Made by a program: the position numbers and the translations under genes | The notes under the pieces: generated by a model | Databases searched by the model: none | Told to the model about the DNA's origin: nothing | The model's input: only the letters and a program-made list of their open reading frames with translations | Part shown: positions 1 through 7,442 of the stretch, one piece after another | Position numbering within the stretch: the stretch's first letter is position 1 | Layout: each line of letters starts with the position of its first letter | Origin: Muribaculaceae bacterium | Lineage (GTDB): Bacteria; Bacteroidota; Bacteroidia; Bacteroidales; Muribaculaceae | Reading direction: 5' to 3' | DNA length: 34,838 nucleotides | Assembly (NCBI GenBank): GCA_029060285.1 | Contig: JAIDUH010000072.1 | Coordinates: 1 to 34,838 of the forward strand

Positions 1-1
1 T

Positions 2-136
2 TGGCCAAAACTAAAAGTGGATCAAGAAAAAAATATCAATGTATTATCTACACCGCTTGACTATCATTCAGTGTTTGCAAATAACAGCACTCTTCTTCTA
101 GATGAGGTTAGGAGATTTTATAAATTTGAAGAATGA
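2..136 (+). CDS. 3' end of a truncated ORF, unknown product (...NNSTLLLDEVRRFYKFEE*)
   Basis: Open frame from the window edge to TGA at 134-136; 44 codons, no identifiable domain. Confidence 0.55.
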   Translation, partial: WPKLKVDQEKNINVLSTPLDYHSVFANNSTLLLDEVRRFYKFEE

Positions 137-178
137 TTAAATATATGATGTGTATCGAAATTTGAGACATCCGAGAGC

Positions 179-186
179 TAACTTTG
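179..186 (+). promoter_or_regulatory. Bacteroidetes -7 box (TAACTTTG) upstream of the FtsZ-like gene
   Basis: Matches TAnnTTTG; 28 nt before the ATG at 215; no convincing -33 at standard spacing. Confidence 0.4.
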
Positions 187-214
187 CCACAAAATCAATA
201 TAAATATAGTCAAA

Positions 215-730
215 ATGAGCAAAACAATGATTATGGCAATTGGAGGTGTCGGTTGCAATATGTCAGAGACTATCATGCGCGAAGCCTCTGTCCACTGGGT
301 GCGTGAGGCAACCTATATCTTTGCGGATACCGATCAGGCAAGATTATCCGACCTTGGAAAGAAAAGGTATCAGACTATCGACCTGAAGGATTCTGATATT
401 CCGCGTGATATTATGAAAGGAGTTGAAAAACTCTACATACTTGCAGGTCTCGGAGGTAATGCTGGCGGTGCATATATTGCAGATTTAGCAAATTTCGCCA
501 AAAATGTTGGAATCCATAATGTATCGGCCATAGTGACTACTCCTTTTTACTTTGAGGGAGAGAAAAAAATCACAAAGGCAAAAGAAGCTATCGAAGCATT
601 GAATGGCGTAAAAACCAAGATTCTGCACAACGATGACCTTCTGGAGAAATACGCAGACATAAATTTTGCAACAGCATTCAATTATGCTGATTTGTCAGTC
701 CTAAAAGCTATAGAATCAAGCGAAATCTAA
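215..730 (+). CDS. Short FtsZ/tubulin-superfamily GTPase-domain protein
   Basis: GGVGCN near the N-terminus, FADTD, tubulin-signature-like LAGLGGNAGGA, then VTTPFYFEGEKKITKAKEAIEAL...LHNDDLLEKYAD....AFNYAD, collinear with the FtsZ N-terminal domain; ends before any T7 loop/C-terminal domain. Confidence 0.75.
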   Translation: MSKTMIMAIGGVGCNMSETIMREASVHWVREATYIFADTDQARLSDLGKKRYQTIDLKDSDIPRDIMKGVEKLYILAGLGGNAGGAYIADLANFAKNVGIHNVSAIVTTPFYFEGEKKITKAKEAIEALNGVKTKILHNDDLLEKYADINFATAFNYADLSVLKAIESSEI

Positions 731-778
731 TGAGGATATTACATTTATCAGACACTCATAATTGCCATCATAGGCTTC

Positions 779-1327
779 GTGACTTCCCCCGAAGCCGATG
801 TAGTCGTACATTCCGGAGATTTCTGTATGGTCGGGACCGAACAGGAAGCCCTTGATTTTCTTAACTGGTTCTGTGACTTACCTTATAAGCATAAGATTTT
901 CATCTGTGGCAACCACGATGATTGTCTTTATGGAGCTAACATAGAGGGTCTTGATTCCAATGTTCACTATCTTTGTAATTCGGAGATCGAGATTGAAGGA
1001 ATAAAATTCTATGGTATCCCCATGTTTACTGAAGATTGTGTTAGTGACCGTCAAAACCGTAACTATTCCAACATCTCTATAGACACGGATGTATTGATAA
1101 CCCACTCTCCGGCATTTGGCATACTTGATTTCGATGACAATATCCACTATGGTTCGGAAGAACTGCTGACTCGACTCTCGGCCCACAATCTCGGTGCCCA
1201 CTTATTCGGGCATATACACGCAAATCATGGAATAACTACCATAGGTGATACCATATTTTCCAACGGTGCTATAATGAATTCTGATTATACGCATCTGTTC
1301 AAGCCCGTTATGCTGGAAATTAAATAA
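779..1327 (+). CDS. Calcineurin-like metallophosphoesterase; N-terminus displaced by an apparent 1-nt frameshift (true start probably ATG at 730)
   Basis: VVHSGDF, FICGNHD, VLITHSP, HLFGHIHANHG motifs; the frame starting at ATG 730 encodes MRILHLSDTHNCHHRLRDF, the missing DxH strand, in another frame. Confidence 0.8.
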   Translation: MTSPEADVVVHSGDFCMVGTEQEALDFLNWFCDLPYKHKIFICGNHDDCLYGANIEGLDSNVHYLCNSEIEIEGIKFYGIPMFTEDCVSDRQNRNYSNISIDTDVLITHSPAFGILDFDDNIHYGSEELLTRLSAHNLGAHLFGHIHANHGITTIGDTIFSNGAIMNSDYTHLFKPVMLEIK

Positions 1328-1420
1328 TCGTGATATTTTTAATCATATAGAATTTGTTTCCATATAAAAGGAAGTGTTTCCGATTTTATGTAATTTTGTA
1401 TAATAATAGATTATGCTTAT

Positions 1421-2527
1421 ATGAGTAAAAAGAATAATAAGAATTTGAGTCATTCTGCTTTCAAAGAGCTTGCTCGACAACATCAAATAGCTTTCAAAAC
1501 TGCCCCTAAAGAAAAAGGCGGTTTGGGGATAGAGCGTTTTCCAACACGCGTCATGCATAGAAGAAATAAAGATGGAGAGCTGAAAGAATACAAGATACCT
1601 GTAGAAAGCTCATTAATGTGGGAAGATTGCAAGGACGCTTTCGGGAATTATATCATCTTCTATGAAGGATTCAGGAAGCATATCTCTGATGCTGTTAAGT
1701 CCCGCACTCGAATAGAACAATCCAAGGTGGAAAATAGATTTTCTTGTAGCCAGATGGTTACTAATCTGCTAAGAAGCGAACATATACCATATAATGTTTT
1801 CTTTCCCCTGCATAAAGATGAAGAAACTGTAGCTCTTTTCAATGATATTTTGGGTGAGGTGCGGATTGAAAGCATAACCGATATAAGGATTGAGTTCGCA
1901 CCGGTTAGATTTGAGGCAGCTTCATCAAAGGAAGTCCCATTGCTTGGAGATGGCACAGCCTTTGATGTTTATGTGGAATATGTACCTATACACAGTCAAC
2001 CAGGGCAAAAAGGAGGTATCGGGATTGAAGTCAAATACACTGAAAAGGAGTATCGGTTGAATCAGGAATCAAAAGAATTTCATGAAACTCATGATGAGAA
2101 AGGTATTCATCTTGCCGATAATTACAAAATTCCTTCGCATGAAATAGGCTGGTTCAAATCAGAATATCTGTCTGATGTTCCCTACGAAGAAAAAGAAAAA
2201 ATAGAGAAACACTTTGTAGCGGACAAGTATAGGCAGATTTGGCGCAACCACCTGTTGGGAGCTGCTATGATTCTTAACGGTGATCTATCAGAGTTCACCT
2301 CCTTAACTGTCTTTCCCGAAGGCAACGGTCATTTCCGAGAGGATGATAAGAATCATCTATGGTCGGCATATAAAGAAAAACTTACTGAGGAAGGTAAGCC
2401 AACGTTGAAGTACTTGACATTTGAAAATCTCTTCTCAAAGATGTGTAAGCATTTGCATTTCCAAGGAGCAGTCGATTGGATTGATTATCTTGAGAGAAGA
2501 TACATTCCATCTTCGTTTTTCAAATAA
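1421..2527 (+). CDS. PGN_0703-like putative restriction endonuclease (PD-(D/E)XK superfamily)
   Basis: GTAFDVYVEY...GGIGIEVKYTEKEY (D...ExK core) and downstream YRQIWRNHLLGAAM; overall architecture as recalled for the family. Confidence 0.65.
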   Translation: MSKKNNKNLSHSAFKELARQHQIAFKTAPKEKGGLGIERFPTRVMHRRNKDGELKEYKIPVESSLMWEDCKDAFGNYIIFYEGFRKHISDAVKSRTRIEQSKVENRFSCSQMVTNLLRSEHIPYNVFFPLHKDEETVALFNDILGEVRIESITDIRIEFAPVRFEAASSKEVPLLGDGTAFDVYVEYVPIHSQPGQKGGIGIEVKYTEKEYRLNQESKEFHETHDEKGIHLADNYKIPSHEIGWFKSEYLSDVPYEEKEKIEKHFVADKYRQIWRNHLLGAAMILNGDLSEFTSLTVFPEGNGHFREDDKNHLWSAYKEKLTEEGKPTLKYLTFENLFSKMCKHLHFQGAVDWIDYLERRYIPSSFFK

Positions 2528-2604
2528 TCTAAAAAAGCTCCGTAACCTTGTTTCGAAAAACTCACGGATGCGAGAATATTAACTTGACTTTTAAACCCCC
2601 TAAA

Positions 2605-2636
2605 CTTGAATTTTACGAAAGGATTCATTAATTTTG
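2605..2636 (+). promoter_or_regulatory. Bacteroidetes promoter: -33 CTTG (2605-2608) and -7 TAATTTTG (2629-2636)
   Basis: 24-nt start-to-start spacing, upstream of the PLD-like gene at 2727. Confidence 0.5.
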
Positions 2637-2726
2637 CACTTGCCGGTTGACTCTACAGAACGCATCAATCTATAGGGTTAATTTGAGATTTAGAACTTAA
2701 GTTAAATTTATTATGTAAAATCTAAT

Positions 2727-3242
2727 ATGGCTGTAGAGTTTATCTCAGGAATAGACCACTATACAAAGGTAATATCGAGAGTGCCCTTAGTCAAGAAGTC
2801 ACTTTGGATCGGAACTGCCGATATTAAAGATCTTCACATAAAATCAGGTAACTCGTCAGAGCCTTTTCTCGGGATGCTTGCACGTCTTCTGAAACTTGGC
2901 ATTGAGATTCGCCTTATCCATGCAAAAGAACCGGGTCCGATATTCCAAAAAGATTTTGATCGATACCCGATTCTTAAAACGGGATTGGAGCATATGCTCT
3001 GTCCACGAGTTCATTTTAAAATGCTCATTTTCGATTTTGAGACAGTCTATATCGGCTCTGCCAATCTGACAGGAGCCGGAATCGGCATGAAAAGTTGTAA
3101 CCGCCGCAATTTCGAAGCCGGAATTCTTACAAATGATTTCAACTTAATAGAGGCTTCAGTAGAGCAATTTGATAGTGTATGGCGAGGGGTACGCTGTACT
3201 CGCTGCGGACGTCGCCAATACTGTGCAGATCCGATCAAATGA
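2727..3242 (+). CDS. Phospholipase D-like domain protein (single HKD motif) with C-terminal Cys cluster
   Basis: HFKMLIFD (HxKx4D) followed by GSANLTGAG; C-terminal CTRCGRRQYC. Confidence 0.8.
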   Translation: MAVEFISGIDHYTKVISRVPLVKKSLWIGTADIKDLHIKSGNSSEPFLGMLARLLKLGIEIRLIHAKEPGPIFQKDFDRYPILKTGLEHMLCPRVHFKMLIFDFETVYIGSANLTGAGIGMKSCNRRNFEAGILTNDFNLIEASVEQFDSVWRGVRCTRCGRRQYCADPIK

Positions 3243-3954
3243 TTTGAATGCCTGTTATTTTCTTAATATGCAAACTGATATTATTGAGGACTTTCTCAAT
3301 TGAAATATCATTTAATAAATCAGATATAGGGAATTTCATTACAATAAAATGATTGCCACGATTAGTGGTGTCATCGATGACTTCCCGGGAGTCAATCATC
3401 CATTTGGTAAGATTTTCTTCCATAGAATCACGTTTCCAACGTTTAGCCCAAGGTGCTTCTTTGGTTTTGACTTCCATTACAAACAAAACAATACTGTTAC
3501 TTTCCTCAGGAAGAGAGAAAGTATATGTATCGCATCGATCTGGAGATATATTTTGTTTACGTGCCAAATAATATCCGTCATCTGTGACTTGAATGACCGA
3601 AAGACGGAAATTTCCATCACTGTTCTCTCCAAGATAATATTCCATTACCATTGGATATATATAGTCCCATGCCCAATTCCCTACCCAGAGTTGAGTTTCA
3701 CCATAGTCCTTGCTTTGGCGTGGTGCGAGCGAAAATAATTTATTAATTTCAATCCTTGTATCCGGACGAGAATGTTTGGAACTGGGTTTGACTGAATTAG
3801 AGCCGTTCTCATCAGTTTTAACTGAATAAGAAAGTTTTAAAACAGATTTGATATGAAACATTGTTCCTTGCATTCGCTTTTGATACTCATATAGCAAGCG
3901 GATGGATCTACGAATGTTGACGAAAAGATCATGAGTTGTTTTTATATCTTCCAT
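3235..3954 (-). CDS. Hypothetical protein, probable partner of the adjacent nuclease-like ORF
   Basis: 239-aa ORF overlapping the start of the upstream gene by 13 bp; contains a hydrophobic strand ending in ExK (SIVLFVMEVKTK). Confidence 0.65.
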   Translation of the reverse strand: MEDIKTTHDLFVNIRRSIRLLYEYQKRMQGTMFHIKSVLKLSYSVKTDENGSNSVKPSSKHSRPDTRIEINKLFSLAPRQSKDYGETQLWVGNWAWDYIYPMVMEYYLGENSDGNFRLSVIQVTDDGYYLARKQNISPDRCDTYTFSLPEESNSIVLFVMEVKTKEAPWAKRWKRDSMEENLTKWMIDSREVIDDTTNRGNHFIVMKFPISDLLNDISIEKVLNNISLHIKKITGIQII

Positions 3955-4625
3955 AATTGAGTCAAAGTTTTTTTTGTTGGTAGTTTTATCGAATGTTTAT
4001 ATAGATCCATTGTTTCCATAAATTCTATTACGTATTCATTATAGCAAGCAAAGCCATCTAATGTCGATTTAAGAATACGAGATTCTTGATAGGTTTCCTC
4101 TGACTTAAAAGAGAATGAGATTCGTTCTTGCAATGCTTTGTCAACCTCCCGAAGGAGACGCAGCCAAGTGGACTTATACACATGCTTAAATTTATCGAGT
4201 GAAAGTGCATCAAGACTTGGATTCCCACCGAGAGCTATATAGATAAGAGGTTTTCCTTCCGGATATTCATTTTTGTATGCTTGAGTTTGACTCTCCCATT
4301 GGGTTTCATATTGTCCAATTGCATCTGTCTTTTTGACTTCTATAATACAATCAAATTTTTCAAAACGAATAAATATATCTGGTTCTATATATTTTTTGTT
4401 GGTAACCACTTTGATATTTTGCAGTTTATACCATTTTGGCCAAAAGTCAATTTGCTCTATCTCGCCCGATGACTTCGGTAATGAATGATTATCAATTACT
4501 GAAGCTCTCAGAATATTCCAAAATATCTGTGCTGGAAGATACTGAAGAACTCCAATAGTAATATAGGTCTTGAAGTCTTCGTTATAGTTCCGATCTGTCT
4601 TTACTTTTGAAAATGAATGTTTCAT
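3942..4625 (-). CDS. Putative PD-(D/E)XK-like nuclease/hypothetical
   Basis: EPDIFIRFEKFDCIIEVKKTDAIGQYETQWESQTQAYKNEY resembles a D...ExK...Q core. Confidence 0.6.
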   Translation of the reverse strand: MKHSFSKVKTDRNYNEDFKTYITIGVLQYLPAQIFWNILRASVIDNHSLPKSSGEIEQIDFWPKWYKLQNIKVVTNKKYIEPDIFIRFEKFDCIIEVKKTDAIGQYETQWESQTQAYKNEYPEGKPLIYIALGGNPSLDALSLDKFKHVYKSTWLRLLREVDKALQERISFSFKSEETYQESRILKSTLDGFACYNEYVIEFMETMDLYKHSIKLPTKKTLTQLWKI

Positions 4626-4697
4626 TTTGTAGTTTCGCTGTGTAAATCTAATACAGTTGTCTGTCTGGTTGGTTAAGCCGTGTAATTTCTTGATTCA

Positions 4698-5813
4698 TTA
4701 TTGATGCTTTGCAGCAATTTCTTTCACTGTATTGTAGCAGTCAACAAGAGCTTTTAGAATCGCTTCAGTATTAGATCCATTTATTCGAGGAAGATGGAGA
4801 TATACCCGATTGCCACCTTCCGGATTATAATCTATATAGCAATTGGGATAAGCTGCTTTCAAATCTGCTTCGTATGGATAGAAATCCTTTTTTCGCCAAA
4901 CGGTTATGTATATGTGGAAGTCTCCGAGTGGATTATCGAATGATTCATCTCCGAAGCTGCTCTCAATTCCAAGGCGAGCACCTTTGTCGTTGAAAGATAT
5001 TCCAAGATCCCAGCCTTGCCACGCCCACCAGTTTGCACCTGTCAAATCACAGATACGCCCTTTAAGTTGACCTATATGTTCTTTTTGTACTTGTAAAACA
5101 TTGTTCTTAAAAGCATCATATTGCGATATGAGATTTTCAATGTTATCTCGATTTGAGAAGAAAAATTTATTCAGTTCCATATTTATGTTATTGTAGCGCT
5201 TTTCGATTGTACGCATGAAGTCAAAAAGAAATGTTAGATAATTATGGTCTGCATCAATTGCATAATGGCCAAGATTTTGTTTTATAGCTTCGAACAATGT
5301 TGAGTAATTGATATATAGATAACCGTGACGCTCCATTTTTTTTATCTCTGTGGTGTCTACGATTCTTCTTGCGGAAAGAACAATGAAAATCTTATATTCC
5401 TTATTTTTATAACACTCTTTGATATGGGAAACGTAACTATCAAGGGGATTATATAAATCAGCTCCAATTTTATTTTCTATTGCTATTACAAAGTTATCTC
5501 CTGTGATCGTAATGTCTATAAATTTTCTGTCCGGAGTCATTTCTTCTGTGTGTACATTGACAGCACGAAGTGAGTACGGAATATCGATTTTGACTGCATC
5601 TAAAAGAGATTTGATTAATAGACCATGGAGTTTATGTGGGGCATCAGGATTGAAATAAAAACTCAAAATCTGACTGCATCGTTCTTCAAACCTGTCACCT
5701 CCCATTTGACACAATTCCATAAATGTTGGATATGTATTAACTTTCGGAAGAGCTTCAAATTCTTGCAGCAGCTTATTGTAGAGTTTTATGGCTTCTGTTT
5801 TATTTGTAAGCAT
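4698..5813 (-). CDS. PD-(D/E)XK nuclease family protein (PDDEXK_4-like)
   Basis: IDITITGDNFVIAIENKIGADLYNPLDSYVSHIKE...YKIFIVLSA matches the D...ExK core of the family. Confidence 0.75.
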   Translation of the reverse strand: MLTNKTEAIKLYNKLLQEFEALPKVNTYPTFMELCQMGGDRFEERCSQILSFYFNPDAPHKLHGLLIKSLLDAVKIDIPYSLRAVNVHTEEMTPDRKFIDITITGDNFVIAIENKIGADLYNPLDSYVSHIKECYKNKEYKIFIVLSARRIVDTTEIKKMERHGYLYINYSTLFEAIKQNLGHYAIDADHNYLTFLFDFMRTIEKRYNNINMELNKFFFSNRDNIENLISQYDAFKNNVLQVQKEHIGQLKGRICDLTGANWWAWQGWDLGISFNDKGARLGIESSFGDESFDNPLGDFHIYITVWRKKDFYPYEADLKAAYPNCYIDYNPEGGNRVYLHLPRINGSNTEAILKALVDCYNTVKEIAAKHQ

Positions 5814-5925
5814 AGAATACTGTAATTATTGGTATTGATGATTACTTTAGTTAACTCTTAATTGTAGTTTTTTATTCGTTTATAAGTATAATGAACTTCT
5901 GTTTTAAGAAATTGAATGTATTATG

Positions 5926-5957
5926 CAAATTTAATGATTAAAATTGGATTGCACAAA
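5926..5957 (-). promoter_or_regulatory. Bacteroidetes promoter on the minus strand: -33 TTTG (5957-5954) and -7 TAAATTTG (5933-5926)
   Basis: Consensus elements with 24-nt start-to-start spacing, ~110 bp upstream of the 4698-5813 gene. Confidence 0.5.
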
Positions 5958-6021
5958 TAAAAACATATATGTCCGTGTTGCCATACTTAACATCATTTAC
6001 AAAAAAGTACGATATTAAATT

Positions 6022-6063
6022 TGATTCCCCTTTCCTGAAATAATATTCACAAAAGGGGAATCA
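6022..6063 (-). terminator. Stem-loop: 12-bp perfect arms TGATTCCCCTTT/AAAGGGGAATCA, 18-nt loop
   Basis: Arms 6022-6033 and 6052-6063; starts 6 nt past the stop of the minus-strand gene remnant; inner tgaa/ttca can extend the stem; no strong U-tract. Confidence 0.55.
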
Positions 6064-6069
6064 TTGAAG

Positions 6070-6230
6070 TTAGTGGTTGATTATTCTTACGAAAGTCGAA
6101 TTGTCGGTATCTTCTGCAGCAAAATTAATATCCTTCTGTCCCATTTTGTGATACAGGCGAATAAATTTGCATGAAATTTATGGTTCTTCTTCAACCATTC
6201 CTGCACCATCTCATCTGTGTGATCTACATC
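6070..6230 (-). pseudogene. Decayed 3' gene remnant (…DEMVQEWLKKNHKFHANLFACIT / KMGQKDINFAAEDTDNSTFVRIINH*)
   Basis: Two protein-like minus-strand frames join if one A is added to the A4 run at 6144-6147; no start codon, stop TAG upstream. Confidence 0.4.
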
Positions 6231-6264
6231 CTAAAGTTTTTTCAACTAAATTGAAGAAGAACCA
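6181..6264. repeat. Inverted repeat TGGTTCTTCTTCAA ... TTGAAGAAGAACCA (14 bp, 56-nt spacer)
   Basis: Arms 6181-6194 and 6251-6264, perfect; flanking AAATTT extends similarity with a small bulge. Confidence 0.7.
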
Positions 6265-6303
6265 AATTTATCAAGATAAGGGATAGATGCTGATTCTGCA
6301 TCG

Positions 6304-6311
6304 TAACTTTG
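6304..6311 (+). promoter_or_regulatory. -7 box TAACTTTG of the lipoprotein/muramidase unit
   Basis: Matches TAnnTTTG; 15 nt before ATG 6327; overlaps the TTG called as ORF start. Confidence 0.4.
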
Positions 6312-6326
6312 CAGAAAAAATCCCTT

Positions 6327-6827
6327 ATGAAAAATTTTTTGAAAATCCCTATTTTATTCACTGTAGTTGCCATCTCTGCATGCAGAAGCCACAAGATAGT
6401 TGAGGAATCCAACTATTCCGACAAAGACTCTTGTGAAATTCAAACAGAAGTTATAGCCTATCACCTTACCAATGTCGAAAAAACTGAATCCATATCCTCG
6501 TGCATTGCCCAAGACCATCTTGAATTCTCCGACGGAGCAGGTGAAATCCGAATAAACTCTATTGGAGAAGTATCAATCAAAGGGCTAAAGTCTGCATATC
6601 TAATGCGCCAAAACACTCATGAACGATCAGTAATTACTGCCGCTACCGCCGATAGCTTAACTGCCAAATCCCAGGAAAAGTCGCTAAAAGCAACAGATAC
6701 AATGTCAAAGGCTATTGCGACTAATCCAAATGTCTCCTTAATAGGGATAAAACTTACCCTTTTTATTGGACTAATAATTGTTTTTATCCTATCAATACGC
6801 TCCGGTCTTAAACGCGTTTTCAATTAA
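6327..6827 (+). CDS. Small putative lipoprotein with C-terminal transmembrane helix
   Basis: MKNFLKIPILFTVVAISAC signal/lipobox; C-terminal LTLFIGLIIVFILSI; start ATG 6327 preferred over TTG 6309. Confidence 0.6.
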   Translation: MKNFLKIPILFTVVAISACRSHKIVEESNYSDKDSCEIQTEVIAYHLTNVEKTESISSCIAQDHLEFSDGAGEIRINSIGEVSIKGLKSAYLMRQNTHERSVITAATADSLTAKSQEKSLKATDTMSKAIATNPNVSLIGIKLTLFIGLIIVFILSIRSGLKRVFN

Positions 6828-6878
6828 TCTCGGCGACGAGAACTCTGAAAACGACGACAACGCTGAAAACTGAAAACC

Positions 6879-7442
6879 ATGGCTCAATTCGAAAAACTAA
6901 TTCCTTTCCTCATCTTTTGGGAAACCGGCGTAAAAGCCCCTGAGTCTACCAATGCGCAATTATTTCTTAAAGCTAAAGCGAATGGACTCGCTAACGATCC
7001 TGCCGATAGGGGAGGGGCAACTCTTGTCGGCGTGACGATAGGAACCTACAAGGACTATTGCCTAAGAAATGGGCGTAGCATCCCTTCTACCGACGATCTT
7101 TCCAACCTAAACTATGAAGAATGGCTCGAGATCCTGAAAACTATGTTCTGGGACCGTTGGCAAGCCGATCAGATAGCAGATCAAAGAGTCGCCGAAATAC
7201 TCGTAGACTGGGTATGGACCAGTGGCAGTTATGGCATCACACTTCCTCAGAAACTGCTCGGCGTAAAAGCAGACGGCATAGTGGGTCAGAAAACCCTCTA
7301 TGCCGTCAATGCCCGCAATCCTGCAGAATTATTTGAATCTCTCAAAGAAGAAAGGATAGCTTACACGAATCATATATGTCAATCGCGTCCTGCTAATGCT
7401 AAATTTAGATCAGGCTGGTTGCGACGCATCCATTCCTTGTGA
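6879..7442 (+). CDS. N-acetylmuramidase / lysozyme, GH108-like with PG-binding domain (phage endolysin type)
   Basis: N-terminal ...LANDPADRGGATLVGVTIGTYKDY (GH108 EGG-type region), WDRWQADQI, LLGVKADGIVGQKTLYAVN. Confidence 0.8.
   Translation: MAQFEKLIPFLIFWETGVKAPESTNAQLFLKAKANGLANDPADRGGATLVGVTIGTYKDYCLRNGRSIPSTDDLSNLNYEEWLEILKTMFWDRWQADQIADQRVAEILVDWVWTSGSYGITLPQKLLGVKADGIVGQKTLYAVNARNPAELFESLKEERIAYTNHICQSRPANAKFRSGWLRRIHSL

Noticed and set aside
878-1201. 107-aa minus-strand ORF
   Set aside because: Antisense to the conserved metallophosphoesterase core; shadow translation
2531-2576. Possible terminator after the PGN_0703-like gene (TCCGT...ACGGA)
   Set aside because: 5-bp stem with a 20-nt loop and no U-tract; too weak
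6309-6327. TTG start for the lipoprotein ORF
   Set aside because: TTG overlaps the -7 box TAACTTTG; ATG 6327 gives a clean lipoprotein signal peptide
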